Part shown: one piece after another, positions 33,927 through 42,528 of the stretch
Layout: each line of letters opens with the position of its first letter
How positions within the stretch are numbered: position 1 is the stretch's first letter
Origin: Pigmentiphaga humi
GTDB lineage: Bacteria > Pseudomonadota > Gammaproteobacteria > Burkholderiales > Burkholderiaceae_B
Assembly: GCF_900606115.1 (NCBI RefSeq)
Contig: NZ_UWPJ01000007.1
Span: forward strand, 1 to 64,000
Reading direction: 5' to 3'
DNA: 64,000 nt
Translations under genes and position numbers: made by a program
Notes under the pieces: generated by a model
What the model was told of the DNA's origin: nothing
The model's input: the letters and a program-made list of their open reading frames with translations, nothing else
Databases searched by the model: none

Positions 33927-34586
33927 TCAGAGCGCCTGCAGGGCCGGCGCGTGTTCGCCGAGCACTTGCAGGAACTCGGCGGAGGAAATGACCGAGCCGA
34001 AGTTGACCCTGACGGTGGACAGGGTGCCCTCGTGCCCGGTCGGGTTGCCGCTGCCCACGCAATCCTCCAGGACCACGATGTGGTAGCCCAGGAAAAAGCC
34101 ATGGCGCAGCGTGGAATCCACGCATACGTTGGTGGCCACGCCCGTCAGCACCAGCGTGCGGATGCCGCGCGCCTGCAGTTGGGCATGCAGGGTAGTCTCG
34201 TGAAAGCCGCTGAAGGTGTGCTTGTCGGCCAGCACGTCGCCCGGCTCGGGCTGGATGCGGAAGAAATCCGCGCCCCAGGTGCCTTCCATGCAGCAGCCTT
34301 CGCCCTCGCGCATGGCGATGTGCGCGTCGGCCAGGTACTTGAAGTCGTACACGGACCGCAGCCAGGCCACCGTCGCCCCGGCGCGGCGGGCCGCCTGCGC
34401 CAGCTCCCCGATGCGATCGGCGATGCGCGCGTTGCTGTCCACGCGGATGGGATTGCGGCCGCTTTCTGCGCGCGTGCGGTGCAGGTAGCCGCCTTCGGCG
34501 CAGAAGTCGTTCTGCATGTCTACGATCACCAACGCCGTCTGGCTGGGCTGCAGCTGTTCCGACAGCGTGCTTGGGATGTTTTTCAT
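33927..34586 (-). CDS. Isochorismatase-like cysteine hydrolase
   Basis: A 219-residue hydrolase of the isochorismatase-like family with the triad Asp23 (LVIVDMQNDF), Lys122 (ADKHTFSGFHET) and Cys155 (GVATNVCVDST). The sequence around Cys155 is close to that of RutB and related ureidoacrylate or carbamoyl amidases. The start at 34586 was chosen because the longer frame overlaps the dioxygenase gene. It follows the dioxygenase after 17 bases. A role in releasing ammonia from an amide or enamide intermediate would suit the operon, but the substrate is not known. Confidence 0.9.
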   Translation of the reverse strand: MKNIPSTLSEQLQPSQTALVIVDMQNDFCAEGGYLHRTRAESGRNPIRVDSNARIADRIGELAQAARRAGATVAWLRSVYDFKYLADAHIAMREGEGCCMEGTWGADFFRIQPEPGDVLADKHTFSGFHETTLHAQLQARGIRTLVLTGVATNVCVDSTLRHGFFLGYHIVVLEDCVGSGNPTGHEGTLSTVRVNFGSVISSAEFLQVLGEHAPALQAL

Positions 34587-34603
34587 GAATTGCCTCTGTG
34601 CGC

Positions 34604-35137
34604 TCAACGTTCCGGCATGACAGTGCCGCACTTCTTGCAGGTGCGGAATTCGAGCGAGCCCCAGAAATTGTCGTAGGCTCGGGAAACCGGGTCGGTTCCG
34701 TAGTCGTTCACGATGAACGTTTCTTCGTGCAGCAGGTTGTCGCACGACGGGCAGAACCAATGGAAACGGTCCACTTCGCCGGGACGCCGCATGCGCTCGA
34801 CCACGAGCTGGAACGCATCCGGCGGGAAACGCGGCGAATGCGGCACCATCGGAGGCTGGTACAGGCAGTGCCCCTCGGGCACGACGGCCACCTTCTCGAC
34901 GCCTTCGGGCGTACGGTAATGCAGGTGCAGGTCGCCCTTGAGCGAGTATTGGAGCTCGTGGCTGGGATTCAGGTGGAATTCGCTGCGGTACTCGCGGCCG
35001 CGCGCCACGAAGCACAGGCAGTCGTCCTCCTGCCACAGCGGGTAGGTGCGCCGCTCGTCGGTCGACGACAGGTAATCCATGATTTCCTGCAGGTCAACCT
35101 GCGGCATGTGCAATTGCAGGCTGGGAAAGATTTTCAT
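34604..35137 (-). CDS. 3-hydroxyanthranilate 3,4-dioxygenase-type cupin
   Basis: A 177-residue cupin dioxygenase. The residues match those known in the Cupriavidus metallidurans enzyme with a constant offset of about 4: iron ligands His55, Glu61 and His100; substrate-binding Arg51, Arg103 and Glu114. The rubredoxin-like second iron site is also present (Cys129-x2-Cys132 and Cys167-x2-Cys170). The expected reaction opens 3-hydroxyanthranilate to 2-amino-3-carboxymuconate semialdehyde. No ACMS decarboxylase or other kynurenine gene is near, so a related aminohydroxybenzoate is a real alternative (Bordetella sp. 10d degrades 4-amino-3-hydroxybenzoate). It is the first gene of a five-gene operon. 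Confidence 0.88.
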   Translation of the reverse strand: MKIFPSLQLHMPQVDLQEIMDYLSSTDERRTYPLWQEDDCLCFVARGREYRSEFHLNPSHELQYSLKGDLHLHYRTPEGVEKVAVVPEGHCLYQPPMVPHSPRFPPDAFQLVVERMRRPGEVDRFHWFCPSCDNLLHEETFIVNDYGTDPVSRAYDNFWGSLEFRTCKKCGTVMPER

Positions 35138-35377
35138 CTCGATGTCCTCGGATAGTCCGCCTATTCTCGGCGCGCCGGCCCGGCCATGCCAGCCGGTAAC
35201 GCTTCTTTGTCGGACTAAAAAACTTATGCCGCGCCGCGCTGCCCCCGGTCACCCCGGCACATAAAGAAATTGCGCCGCGGCAGAACCATTTTGCCGCGCA
35301 GGGATCGGGCATCCGCCCGAGAATGCCCTTACGGGAAGGCACCGTGCCCCGCTGTTGATCACAACGAGGAACAGAGC

Positions 35378-36373
35378 ATGAAACATCTGCGCAACACCAT
35401 GCATCGCATCCTGGCAACGGCCGCGTTTCCGGTGGCCGTCCTGGCCGCCCCGGCCCATGCCAACGAGGCCGCCGGCTGGCCCGACCGCATGATCAAGCTG
35501 GTGGTTCCGTTTCCGGCGGGCAGCGTGACCGACCGGATCGGCCGCGTCCTGGCACAGCACCTGGAGGCCAGCCTGAAGCAGTCCGTGGTCGTGGAAAACC
35601 GTCCCGGGGCCGGCGCGACCATAGGCAGCGACCACGTCGCCAAGGCCAAGCCCGACGGCTACACCATCCTGCTGGGCGCCAATGCGTCGCATGCGGTGAA
35701 CGTGGCGTTCATGAAGCTTCCCTACGATCCGGTCGCCAGCTTCGAACCGATCAGCCTGGTCGCGGCGGTGCCCAGCGTCCTGATGGTCAACCCCAGCTTG
35801 CCGGTCAAGACCGTCGCCGACCTGCTGGCCCTGTCCAGGAGCCGGCAGGACAAGATCACCTATACCTCCGCCGGCGTCGGCACCACCGGGCACCTGGGCA
35901 TGGAAATGCTCGCGTCGACCACCGGCACGGCGTTCCTGCACGTTCCCGCCAAGGGCCCCGCCCAGGCGCTGCAGGACGTCATGGGCGGACACGTCGACAT
36001 GCTGATCGAAAGCATCGCGCTGTCGGCCCCCGTCGTGAAGGACGGCCGTCTGCGCGGCCTGGCCGTCACCTCGCAGCAGCGCTCGCCGGCCCTCCCGGAG
36101 ATGCCCACCATGGTCGAGGCGGGAGTGCCGGGCTACGAGCTGCTGCTATGGTTCGCGCTCTATGCGCCGGCCGGGACGCCGCAGGCCATCGTCGAACGCC
36201 TGCACAAGGAAACCGCCCGCATCTTCGCCGATCCGGCGGTGCGCGATCCGCTGGTCCGCGACGGCGTCACGGTGGTGGCGGGCACGCCCAAGGAACTGGC
36301 CGACTTCCAGCGTTCCGAGATCGACAAATTCGGCGCCCTCATCCGTACGCTCAAGCTCGATTTGCGCCAATAG
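35378..36373 (+). CDS. Bug/TctC family periplasmic binding protein
   Basis: A 331-residue receptor from the ATG at 35378 (GAGGAACAGAGC upstream) with a signal peptide ending near AAPAHA. Bug motifs: IKLVVPFPAGSVTDRIGRVL, VVVENRPGAGATIGSDHV and FLHVPAKGPAQALQDVMGG. It is divergent from the dioxygenase operon across 240 bases and converges on the gamma-glutamyltransferase-like gene 22 bases away. The shared divergent region may serve both the Bug gene and the dioxygenase operon, so the two could respond to the same signal (inference). Confidence 0.9.
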   Translation: MKHLRNTMHRILATAAFPVAVLAAPAHANEAAGWPDRMIKLVVPFPAGSVTDRIGRVLAQHLEASLKQSVVVENRPGAGATIGSDHVAKAKPDGYTILLGANASHAVNVAFMKLPYDPVASFEPISLVAAVPSVLMVNPSLPVKTVADLLALSRSRQDKITYTSAGVGTTGHLGMEMLASTTGTAFLHVPAKGPAQALQDVMGGHVDMLIESIALSAPVVKDGRLRGLAVTSQQRSPALPEMPTMVEAGVPGYELLLWFALYAPAGTPQAIVERLHKETARIFADPAVRDPLVRDGVTVVAGTPKELADFQRSEIDKFGALIRTLKLDLRQ

Positions 36374-36395
36374 CTCCGGCCCGCGGACCGCCGGA

Positions 36396-37976
36396 TCAGA
36401 AGCCGGCGGCGGCGCCATCGCGCCTCGGCTCGGACGCCCCCACGTAGCCCTCGCCGCTGCGCACGATCAGTTGCGCTCCGCCGAAATCCAGGTCGTCCAG
36501 CGCACTCGCGCTCTTGACCGGATGGCCGCGCGCGGCCAGGGCCTGGGCCACGCCGGCGTCGAAATGCGCTTCCAGCCGCAGCATGCCGGCGTCGTCGATG
36601 CGCCAGCGCGGCATGTCCAGCGCCGCCTGGGGATTCAGGCCCAGATCGGCCAGCGCGCAAATCACCTGCACCTGGCCCTGCGGCTGCATATCGGCCCCGA
36701 CCACGCCCAGGGCGGCCAGCGGCCGGCCGCCGCGGGTCAGCATGGCAGGAATGATGGTGTGGAACGGCAGCTTCCCGCCCGCCACCCGGTTCGGATGCCC
36801 CAGCTGCAGCACGAAGCCCGACCCCCGGTTGTTGAGGCTGATGCCCGACTCCGGCACGACCACGCCCGACCCGAAGCCGTGGTAGTTGGATTGGATCAGC
36901 GAGACCATCAGGCCGCCGCCGTCCGCCGCAGCCAGATAGACGGTGCCGCCCCCCGGCAGCGGACGCGCGCCGTAATTGCCCGCCCTGTGCAGCGATACCT
37001 CGCGGGCGCGCTGGGCCAGGTACGCGGGCTCGAGCAGCCAGTCCGGCGGGACGGCCATCGCGTCAGGATCGGCCAGATGCGCGTAGACGTCGGCGAACGC
37101 CATTTTCATGGCCTCGATCTGGAGGTGGGCGCGCTGATCGGGCGCCACGTCCGGCCCCAGCTCGAAATGGGCGAGGATTCCCAGCGCGATCAACACGGCA
37201 AGGCCTTGCGAATTGGGCGGCAGTTCATGGACACGCAGCCCGCGATAGTCGCCATGCATGGGCACGACCCACTCGGCGCGCTGGGCCGCCAGATCGTCCA
37301 TGCTCAACGCGCCGCCGTGCTCCCGCGCGTGCGCGGCGAGCAACCGCGCCGACCTGCCTTCGTAGAAATCGCGCCCCTGCGTATCGGCGATACGGCCGAG
37401 CGTGTCGCCCAGCACGGGCAAGCGGAACCGCTCGCCGGGCAGCGGCGCCCGGCCTTGCGGCAGGAATGCCGCGGCGAACCCGGGCTGCCCGCGCAGCCGG
37501 GGAACCTGCCGGGCCCACAGCCGCGCGATCTGCGGGGAAACCAGGAATCCCTCGCGCGCATAGCGGATGGCCGGCTCCATCAGCACGGGCCACGGCAGCC
37601 TCGCCCCCATCTCGGCAAGCGCCATCCAGGCCGACACCCCGCCCGGCACCGTTACGCTGTCCCATCCTTCCGCCGGCATGCGGGAGCGTCCGGCAAAGCG
37701 CTCGGGCGTCCAGGCGCGCGGCGACCGGCCGCAGCCCGTCAGGCCGCGCACCGCCGATCCGTCCCAGACGATGGCCAGCGTGTCCGAGCCCAGGCCGTTC
37801 ATGACCGGCTCGACCACCGTCAGCACGGCCGCAGCGGCGATCGCCGCATCGACGGCGCTGCCCCCGCGCGCCATCATCGACAGCCCGGCCTGTACCGCCA
37901 GCGGCTGCGAGCTGGCGACCACGTGCTCGGCCAGCACCGGCATGCGCCGGGACGCATAAGGAAAATCCCAATTCAT
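36396..37976 (-). CDS. Gamma-glutamyltransferase family protein (Ntn hydrolase)
   Basis: A 526-residue Ntn-hydrolase. Thr345 in PGGGTVYLAAAD is the expected cleavage site and nucleophile; the upstream GGSAVDAAIAAAAVLTVVEP and downstream NNRGSGF elements are typical of the family. No signal peptide is present, unlike classical periplasmic GGT, so the protein is probably cytoplasmic and may act as a gamma-glutamyl or acyl-amide hydrolase on a catabolic substrate. It is downstream of an amidohydrolase gene by 31 bases, forming a two-gene unit that converges on a Bug gene. Confidence 0.88.
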   Translation of the reverse strand: MNWDFPYASRRMPVLAEHVVASSQPLAVQAGLSMMARGGSAVDAAIAAAAVLTVVEPVMNGLGSDTLAIVWDGSAVRGLTGCGRSPRAWTPERFAGRSRMPAEGWDSVTVPGGVSAWMALAEMGARLPWPVLMEPAIRYAREGFLVSPQIARLWARQVPRLRGQPGFAAAFLPQGRAPLPGERFRLPVLGDTLGRIADTQGRDFYEGRSARLLAAHAREHGGALSMDDLAAQRAEWVVPMHGDYRGLRVHELPPNSQGLAVLIALGILAHFELGPDVAPDQRAHLQIEAMKMAFADVYAHLADPDAMAVPPDWLLEPAYLAQRAREVSLHRAGNYGARPLPGGGTVYLAAADGGGLMVSLIQSNYHGFGSGVVVPESGISLNNRGSGFVLQLGHPNRVAGGKLPFHTIIPAMLTRGGRPLAALGVVGADMQPQGQVQVICALADLGLNPQAALDMPRWRIDDAGMLRLEAHFDAGVAQALAARGHPVKSASALDDLDFGGAQLIVRSGEGYVGASEPRRDGAAAGF

Positions 37977-38007
37977 TGCCCTTCCTCCGGCGCGCCGTTG
38001 CTGCGCG

Positions 38008-39675
38008 CTACCCTTCCGCGTACACCCATCGGCCGCCCACCATCGTGGCCAGACACCTCAGATCGCGAAGCGCCTCGGCCGGCGTCGCCAGCGGGTCGCC
38101 GGACAATACGGCGAGATCGGCATGATGGCCGGCAACGAGCTGCCCTTTTTCGCCTTCTTCGAACGTGAGCCAGGCACCGCCCCGGGTCACCAGGCGCAAC
38201 GCCACCTCGTTCGACGCAATGCCGCCCGGCCCCATGACCCGCCCCGTGGTCCGCTCGCGGCGGGTAGCCATGGCCCACATGCAGAACAGGGGATCGTAGG
38301 GCACGGAATCCGTCCCGGCAGCCACCGGCACGCCCAGCTCGAACAACTGGCGGGCCGGCGAAACGTAGTCCATGGCCTGCGGATCGATGGAGAGAAACGG
38401 CCTGCCATGCTTCCACAGGTACTGGCCGGGAATCAGCGTCGTGCCGACCCCGAGGCGTCGCAGCGCAGCCAGTTCGTCCGGCGTGGACCGGCTGATGTGC
38501 TCCAGCACCCAGCGCCGCTCGCCGATGGGGAAACGCCCGGCGAGCCGCTCCATGACCGGGACGATTTGCGACAGCTTGTCGGACACCACCGTATGCACGC
38601 GCAGGTCGTACTGCCCGGCGAGCATGCACAAGGTCTCGAACTCTTCGGTCGAATTGGCCTGCTGCACGTAGCCCGACCATCCCATGTAGTCGAGTTCGCG
38701 GCGCTGGATGGCCTGGACGCAGGGGTCCCCGCCATGCGCGAGGAACACGCCGGACACCCGGAACACGGCATCGCCTACGCCCCGCCCCCTGAGCAGCGGC
38801 GCCCAGTCGCGCATCGCGGCGGCCGCCTCCTCCAGGCTGCGCCAGCGTGGGCTGACGGTCATCGCGGTGCGCATCGTCAGCTCGCCGCGCTCCCACATGT
38901 CCCGGTAGGCGGCGATCACCTCGGGAGCGCTGCCGTGGCCCTCGTAGATGCTGGTGATGCCGGCGCGATGATAGAGATCCATCGCCCGGACGATGCCCTC
39001 TCGCCGCTGTTCGTAGCTGAAGCGGGGCACCGCCGGCAGCAGGTCCGGCTCCAGGGTGTTGACGAAGCCCAGCTCCGTGAACAGGCCCAGCGGCTCGCCA
39101 TCGGCGTCTTTCTCGATGATGGTCGCGGGTGTCGCCGGCACCGTGCCGCGTCCGACGCCATTGAGCGCCAGGCCCAGCGAGTTCATCGCGGCATGGCAGG
39201 GCGGCTGGCCCCAATACCCGCTGGGAGACGGGATGTAGACGGGATGGTCGGGCGCCACGCTGTCCAGTTCGTAGCGATTGGGCAGCCGGCCTTCGCGCAG
39301 CGTCGATGGCGCGTCGAAATAATAGGGAGGCTGCCCCGCCGGCATCGTGACGATCCACTGCCCGGGCGGCGTGCGCTGCGCCAGGCTGCGGATGCGCGCG
39401 AGTATCTCGGGGATGCCGTGCGCCCCCTCCAGGGTCGGCCGTATGAGCCGCGTGCCGATGGAGTCCATGTGGGCATGGGCATCGTTGAAACCGGGGATGA
39501 TCGCGCAACCGGGAAAATCCCTGACTTCGGTTCCCGGTCCGCGCAGCGCCAGCATCGCCTCGCGGCTGCCGGTGGCCAGCACCCTGCCGTTCCCGATCGC
39601 GAGCGCCTGCGCGCGCGTGCCGGCATCGTCCAGCGTCAAGACCTGCCCCAGCAGAATCGTATCGGCCCGCCTCAT
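38008..39675 (-). CDS. Metal-dependent amidohydrolase (YtcJ-like)
   Basis: A 555-residue amidohydrolase of the YtcJ group starting at the ATG at 39675, with GGAAGG three bases upstream; the frame extends to 39798 without family resemblance. Metal-binding elements are GFNDAHAHMDSIG (near residue 65), a His in VLEHISRSTPDEL (near residue 390) and PVAAGTDSVPYDPLF (Asp near residue 450). It ends in the small composite beta domain (HADLAVLSGDPL). Members hydrolyse cyclic or N-acyl amides. Its pairing with a gamma-glutamyltransferase-like gene suggests sequential amide hydrolysis, though the substrate is unknown. Confidence 0.88.
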   Translation of the reverse strand: MRRADTILLGQVLTLDDAGTRAQALAIGNGRVLATGSREAMLALRGPGTEVRDFPGCAIIPGFNDAHAHMDSIGTRLIRPTLEGAHGIPEILARIRSLAQRTPPGQWIVTMPAGQPPYYFDAPSTLREGRLPNRYELDSVAPDHPVYIPSPSGYWGQPPCHAAMNSLGLALNGVGRGTVPATPATIIEKDADGEPLGLFTELGFVNTLEPDLLPAVPRFSYEQRREGIVRAMDLYHRAGITSIYEGHGSAPEVIAAYRDMWERGELTMRTAMTVSPRWRSLEEAAAAMRDWAPLLRGRGVGDAVFRVSGVFLAHGGDPCVQAIQRRELDYMGWSGYVQQANSTEEFETLCMLAGQYDLRVHTVVSDKLSQIVPVMERLAGRFPIGERRWVLEHISRSTPDELAALRRLGVGTTLIPGQYLWKHGRPFLSIDPQAMDYVSPARQLFELGVPVAAGTDSVPYDPLFCMWAMATRRERTTGRVMGPGGIASNEVALRLVTRGGAWLTFEEGEKGQLVAGHHADLAVLSGDPLATPAEALRDLRCLATMVGGRWVYAEG

Positions 39676-39995
39676 TACCCTTCCATTTGCTTGATGGCGG
39701 CGTCCGGTCCATCGGGTCGCCGATCCGGCCGCCGGCCGCAGCGCCCTCCTCCGGCATCGGGCCATTATGGCGCCGCCACCACGTGGGCAGCGCAGCAAAA
39801 GGCTGACGCCATGGACGAATCTGCTTATGGCGACGGCGGCGGGTCCGCCCCTTTCCCGCCAGGCGCAACAAAATGCTTCTACCGCTGCCGAAAGCGCTTA
39901 TGCCCCGACACGGCTGCCGCAACCGGTGGCACAGTTGGCGCTAGAAGCTGCTCGCGCAGCATCGCCTCGTGACGTTTTTCTCCGGACAGATAACC
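39676..39995. other. Divergent intergenic region (320 bases)
   Basis: This separates the amidohydrolase (minus) from a Bug gene (plus) and must hold promoters for both. No palindrome matching the other operators and no RNA gene was recognised. Confidence 0.4.
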
Positions 39996-40976
39996 ATGAA
40001 AACACCGCTGCTCCCCACCGTGCTCGCCGCGACGCTCCTGACCCTGGCCGCGCCGCTGGCCGCCCAGGCCCAGGCCTATCCGAACAAGCCGGTCAAGATC
40101 GTCTCGACCTTTCCCGTCGGCGCCGGACCCGACGTGGCGCTGCGGCTCGTGGCCGACAAGCTGTCGCAGAAATGGGGCCAGCCCGTCGTGGTGGAAAACA
40201 AGCCGGGCGGCAACGGCTTCATCGCGGTGGACGCGGTCAAGCGCAGCGCGGCCGACGGCTATACGCTGGTCCAGATGGACAACGCGCAGACCAGCGCCCA
40301 GCCCTATCTGTTCAAGAAGCTGCCCTACGACCTGATGCGCGATTTCGAGCCCATCACGCCGATGCTGCGCAACTACTTCTTCCTGGTCGTGCCGGTCGAC
40401 AGCCCCTACAAATCGACCGGCGACCTGCTCAAGGCCGCGCGCGCGCAGCCGGGCAAGATCACCTACGGCTCCTGGTTCATCGGCAGCCCCGGCCACATCG
40501 GCGGCGCGATGCTGGAACAGGAGGCCGGCGTGGAGATGATGCACGTCCCCTACAAGGAGATGGGGCAGCTGTACACCGCCGTAGCCAACAAGGAACTGGC
40601 CTGGGCCTTCGGCAGCGGCGGCAGCGCCGGTCCGCTGCAGCGCGCCGGCAAGGTGCGCTACCTCGCCGTGTCGTCGCCCAAGCGGCTGGAAGGTTTTCCG
40701 GAAGTGCCCACCATCAGCGAATCGGGCGGACCGGCGGGCTACGACCTGATGGGTTCGGTGGCGCTGCTGGCGCCCAAGGGCACGCCCGCCGAAATCGCCG
40801 ACAAGATCCAGGCGGACGTCGCCGCGGTGGTGCGCGACCCCGAGATCGCCAAGCGCTATGACGGCATGTTCTACGAACCCTATACGATGACCCGCCCCGA
40901 GTTCGTCAAGACGCTGGCCGACGAGAACCGCAAGTTCGGCCAGGTGCTGCAGAAGCTGAACATCGCGCTGGATTGA
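39996..40976 (+). CDS. Bug/TctC family periplasmic binding protein
   Basis: A 326-residue receptor with a signal peptide (MKTPLLPTVLAATLLTLAAP, cleaved near AQA-QAYPNKP). Bug landmarks: VKIVSTFPVGAGPDVALRL, VVVENKPGGNGFIAVDAV and MMHVPYKEMGQLYTAVANKE. The start is the ATG at 39996, with an alternative upstream at 39969. It is divergent from the amidohydrolase/GGT pair and converges on the TusA-MetE fusion gene, separated by a strong hairpin. The ligand may be the amide substrate of the divergent enzymes (inference). Confidence 0.9.
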   Translation: MKTPLLPTVLAATLLTLAAPLAAQAQAYPNKPVKIVSTFPVGAGPDVALRLVADKLSQKWGQPVVVENKPGGNGFIAVDAVKRSAADGYTLVQMDNAQTSAQPYLFKKLPYDLMRDFEPITPMLRNYFFLVVPVDSPYKSTGDLLKAARAQPGKITYGSWFIGSPGHIGGAMLEQEAGVEMMHVPYKEMGQLYTAVANKELAWAFGSGGSAGPLQRAGKVRYLAVSSPKRLEGFPEVPTISESGGPAGYDLMGSVALLAPKGTPAEIADKIQADVAAVVRDPEIAKRYDGMFYEPYTMTRPEFVKTLADENRKFGQVLQKLNIALD

Positions 40977-40982
40977 GCTCCT

Positions 40983-41017
40983 GCGCGCTTCCGCGCGCCC
41001 TACACGCGGAAGCGCGC
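40983..41017. terminator. Perfect 13-bp hairpin between convergent genes
   Basis: GCGCGCTTCCGCG (40983-40995) pairs perfectly with CGCGGAAGCGCGC (41005-41017) around a 9-base loop, six bases after the Bug stop. The loop holds the stop codon of the convergent TusA-MetE gene, so the right arm encodes its last residues. There is no T run; it may be a bidirectional termination or RNA-protection element. Confidence 0.6.
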
Positions 41018-42502
41018 CACCGCCTGGGCGATGGCCGCCAGTTTTTCCTGCGCGTGTCCGGCCGAGCAGATGGCGTTGTCGGCGAAGGTGGCGAAGCCGC
41101 AGTCCGGGTGCAGCAGCAGGCGCTCGCGCCCGAACAGGTCGATGCCGCGCTGGATGCGCGCCGCCACCCCGTCCACGGACTCCACGCTGCAGTCTTTCTG
41201 GTTGACCACGCCTATGCCTATGCGCGCATCGTCGGGCAACTGCTTCAGGATCTCGACGTCGCCGGCGCGCGGCGTGCACATTTCCAGCAGATAGGCGCCC
41301 ACCCGCACCTGCGCCAGCGTACCGACCAGGGGCGCGTAGCTGCCCGCGAGGGCGACGCTTTCGTCGGGAGTCCAGTTGCCGCGGCACACGTGCAGCGCGG
41401 TGCGCTCGCGCGGCATGCCGTCGAACACGGCATTGAGCAGATCGCGCGCGAAGCCCAGTTCCTGTTCCGGAGGCAGGGACTCGGATAGCGCTCCGCACAT
41501 GAAGCTGCGCTTGTTCTTGGCGCCGGCGAACACCACCTCGGAAAGCACGGGCTCGTCGAACTGGATGATGGAGGCGCCCGCATCGAGCAGTTCCTGCAGC
41601 TCCTCGCGCAGCACCCGGACGATGTCCGCGGCCAGTTGCTCGCGGCTGTCGTAGGCGCGGTCGGAAATGCATTCCATCCACATCGTGCGGGTGAGCAGGT
41701 AGGGGCCGGGCAACGCGACCTTGACCGGCTTGTCGCTTGCCGCGCGCAGGAAATCGACCTCGTGCGCCACCAGCGGGCGCGAACGCGACAGCGCGCCGAA
41801 CACCGCCGGATGGCGGACGTCGCCGGCGGGAATGTCGAGCGCGCGCAGTTCGGCGGCGAATTCCTCCGGGTCGTCCACCAGCGGCAGCAGGTCGGCCAGC
41901 GGGATCAGCTGGCAGTTGTCCAGGCGCGAAGCGACGAAACTCGCGTAGCTGTCGCGCCGCTGCTCGCCGTCGGTCATGACGTCGACGCCCGCCTTCTCCT
42001 GGGCCGCCACGACCAGGCGCACGGCATCGTCCGCCGTCTCGTGGAAGGCCGCCTCGGAAAGCCGCCCTTCCACATAGGCGTGCATGGCCTCGATCATCCA
42101 GCGCGGCCGGGGCCAGCTGCCTATGCCCATGACCGCCAGCTCCGGCACCGGCGGCGCGGCGACGGGCTCGCGGCGGCGCATGGGCGCCGCAACCGGCGCG
42201 GCCGGTTCGACCGCCGCGACAGCCACAGCCGCATCGCGCTCGGCCAGCCGGCCCTTGCAGACCAGGAAGCTGCGCTGCTTGCCGGTCTTGGTCCACGAGA
42301 CCAGTTCGTTGCCGGTCAGGCGGCACCAGGCCGGCAAGTCCTCGTCCACGGAGATCTCGCGCGACAGGATCTCCAGCAGGCCGCCGCGCGGCAGCGGATC
42401 GATATGTTTGCGGATCAGCAGCAGCAAGCCGTTGCCGCAATCGAGATCGCCGCCGTCGAAGCCGACGTCCGGCGCATGCGCGTGTTGGGCCGAAAGTTCC
42501 AT
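41000..42502 (-). CDS. Fusion of a TusA-like domain with a MetE-type (cobalamin-independent) methyltransferase barrel
   Basis: About 500 residues from the ATG at 42502. Residues 13-85 form a TusA/SirA-like domain: Cys22 in LDCGNGLLLLIRK stands where TusA has its sulfur-carrying Cys, but followed by Gly instead of Pro, and Cys60 in LPAWCRLTGNELV. A Pro/Ala linker follows (residues 95-120). Residues 122-500 are a methionine synthase C-terminal barrel (MGIGSWPRPRW; FDEPVL). Zinc ligands appear as His371-x-Cys373 (LHVCRGN) and Cys468 (HPDCGF), with a Glu near 407. The fusion suggests that a sulfur species is brought on the TusA domain to the methyl-transferring zinc site. It is last in a five-gene operon. 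Confidence 0.82.
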   Translation of the reverse strand: MELSAQHAHAPDVGFDGGDLDCGNGLLLLIRKHIDPLPRGGLLEILSREISVDEDLPAWCRLTGNELVSWTKTGKQRSFLVCKGRLAERDAAVAVAAVEPAAPVAAPMRRREPVAAPPVPELAVMGIGSWPRPRWMIEAMHAYVEGRLSEAAFHETADDAVRLVVAAQEKAGVDVMTDGEQRRDSYASFVASRLDNCQLIPLADLLPLVDDPEEFAAELRALDIPAGDVRHPAVFGALSRSRPLVAHEVDFLRAASDKPVKVALPGPYLLTRTMWMECISDRAYDSREQLAADIVRVLREELQELLDAGASIIQFDEPVLSEVVFAGAKNKRSFMCGALSESLPPEQELGFARDLLNAVFDGMPRERTALHVCRGNWTPDESVALAGSYAPLVGTLAQVRVGAYLLEMCTPRAGDVEILKQLPDDARIGIGVVNQKDCSVESVDGVAARIQRGIDLFGRERLLLHPDCGFATFADNAICSAGHAQEKLAAIAQAVARFRV

Positions 42503-42528
42503 GACCGTTTCCAATAATGCAGTGGCAA

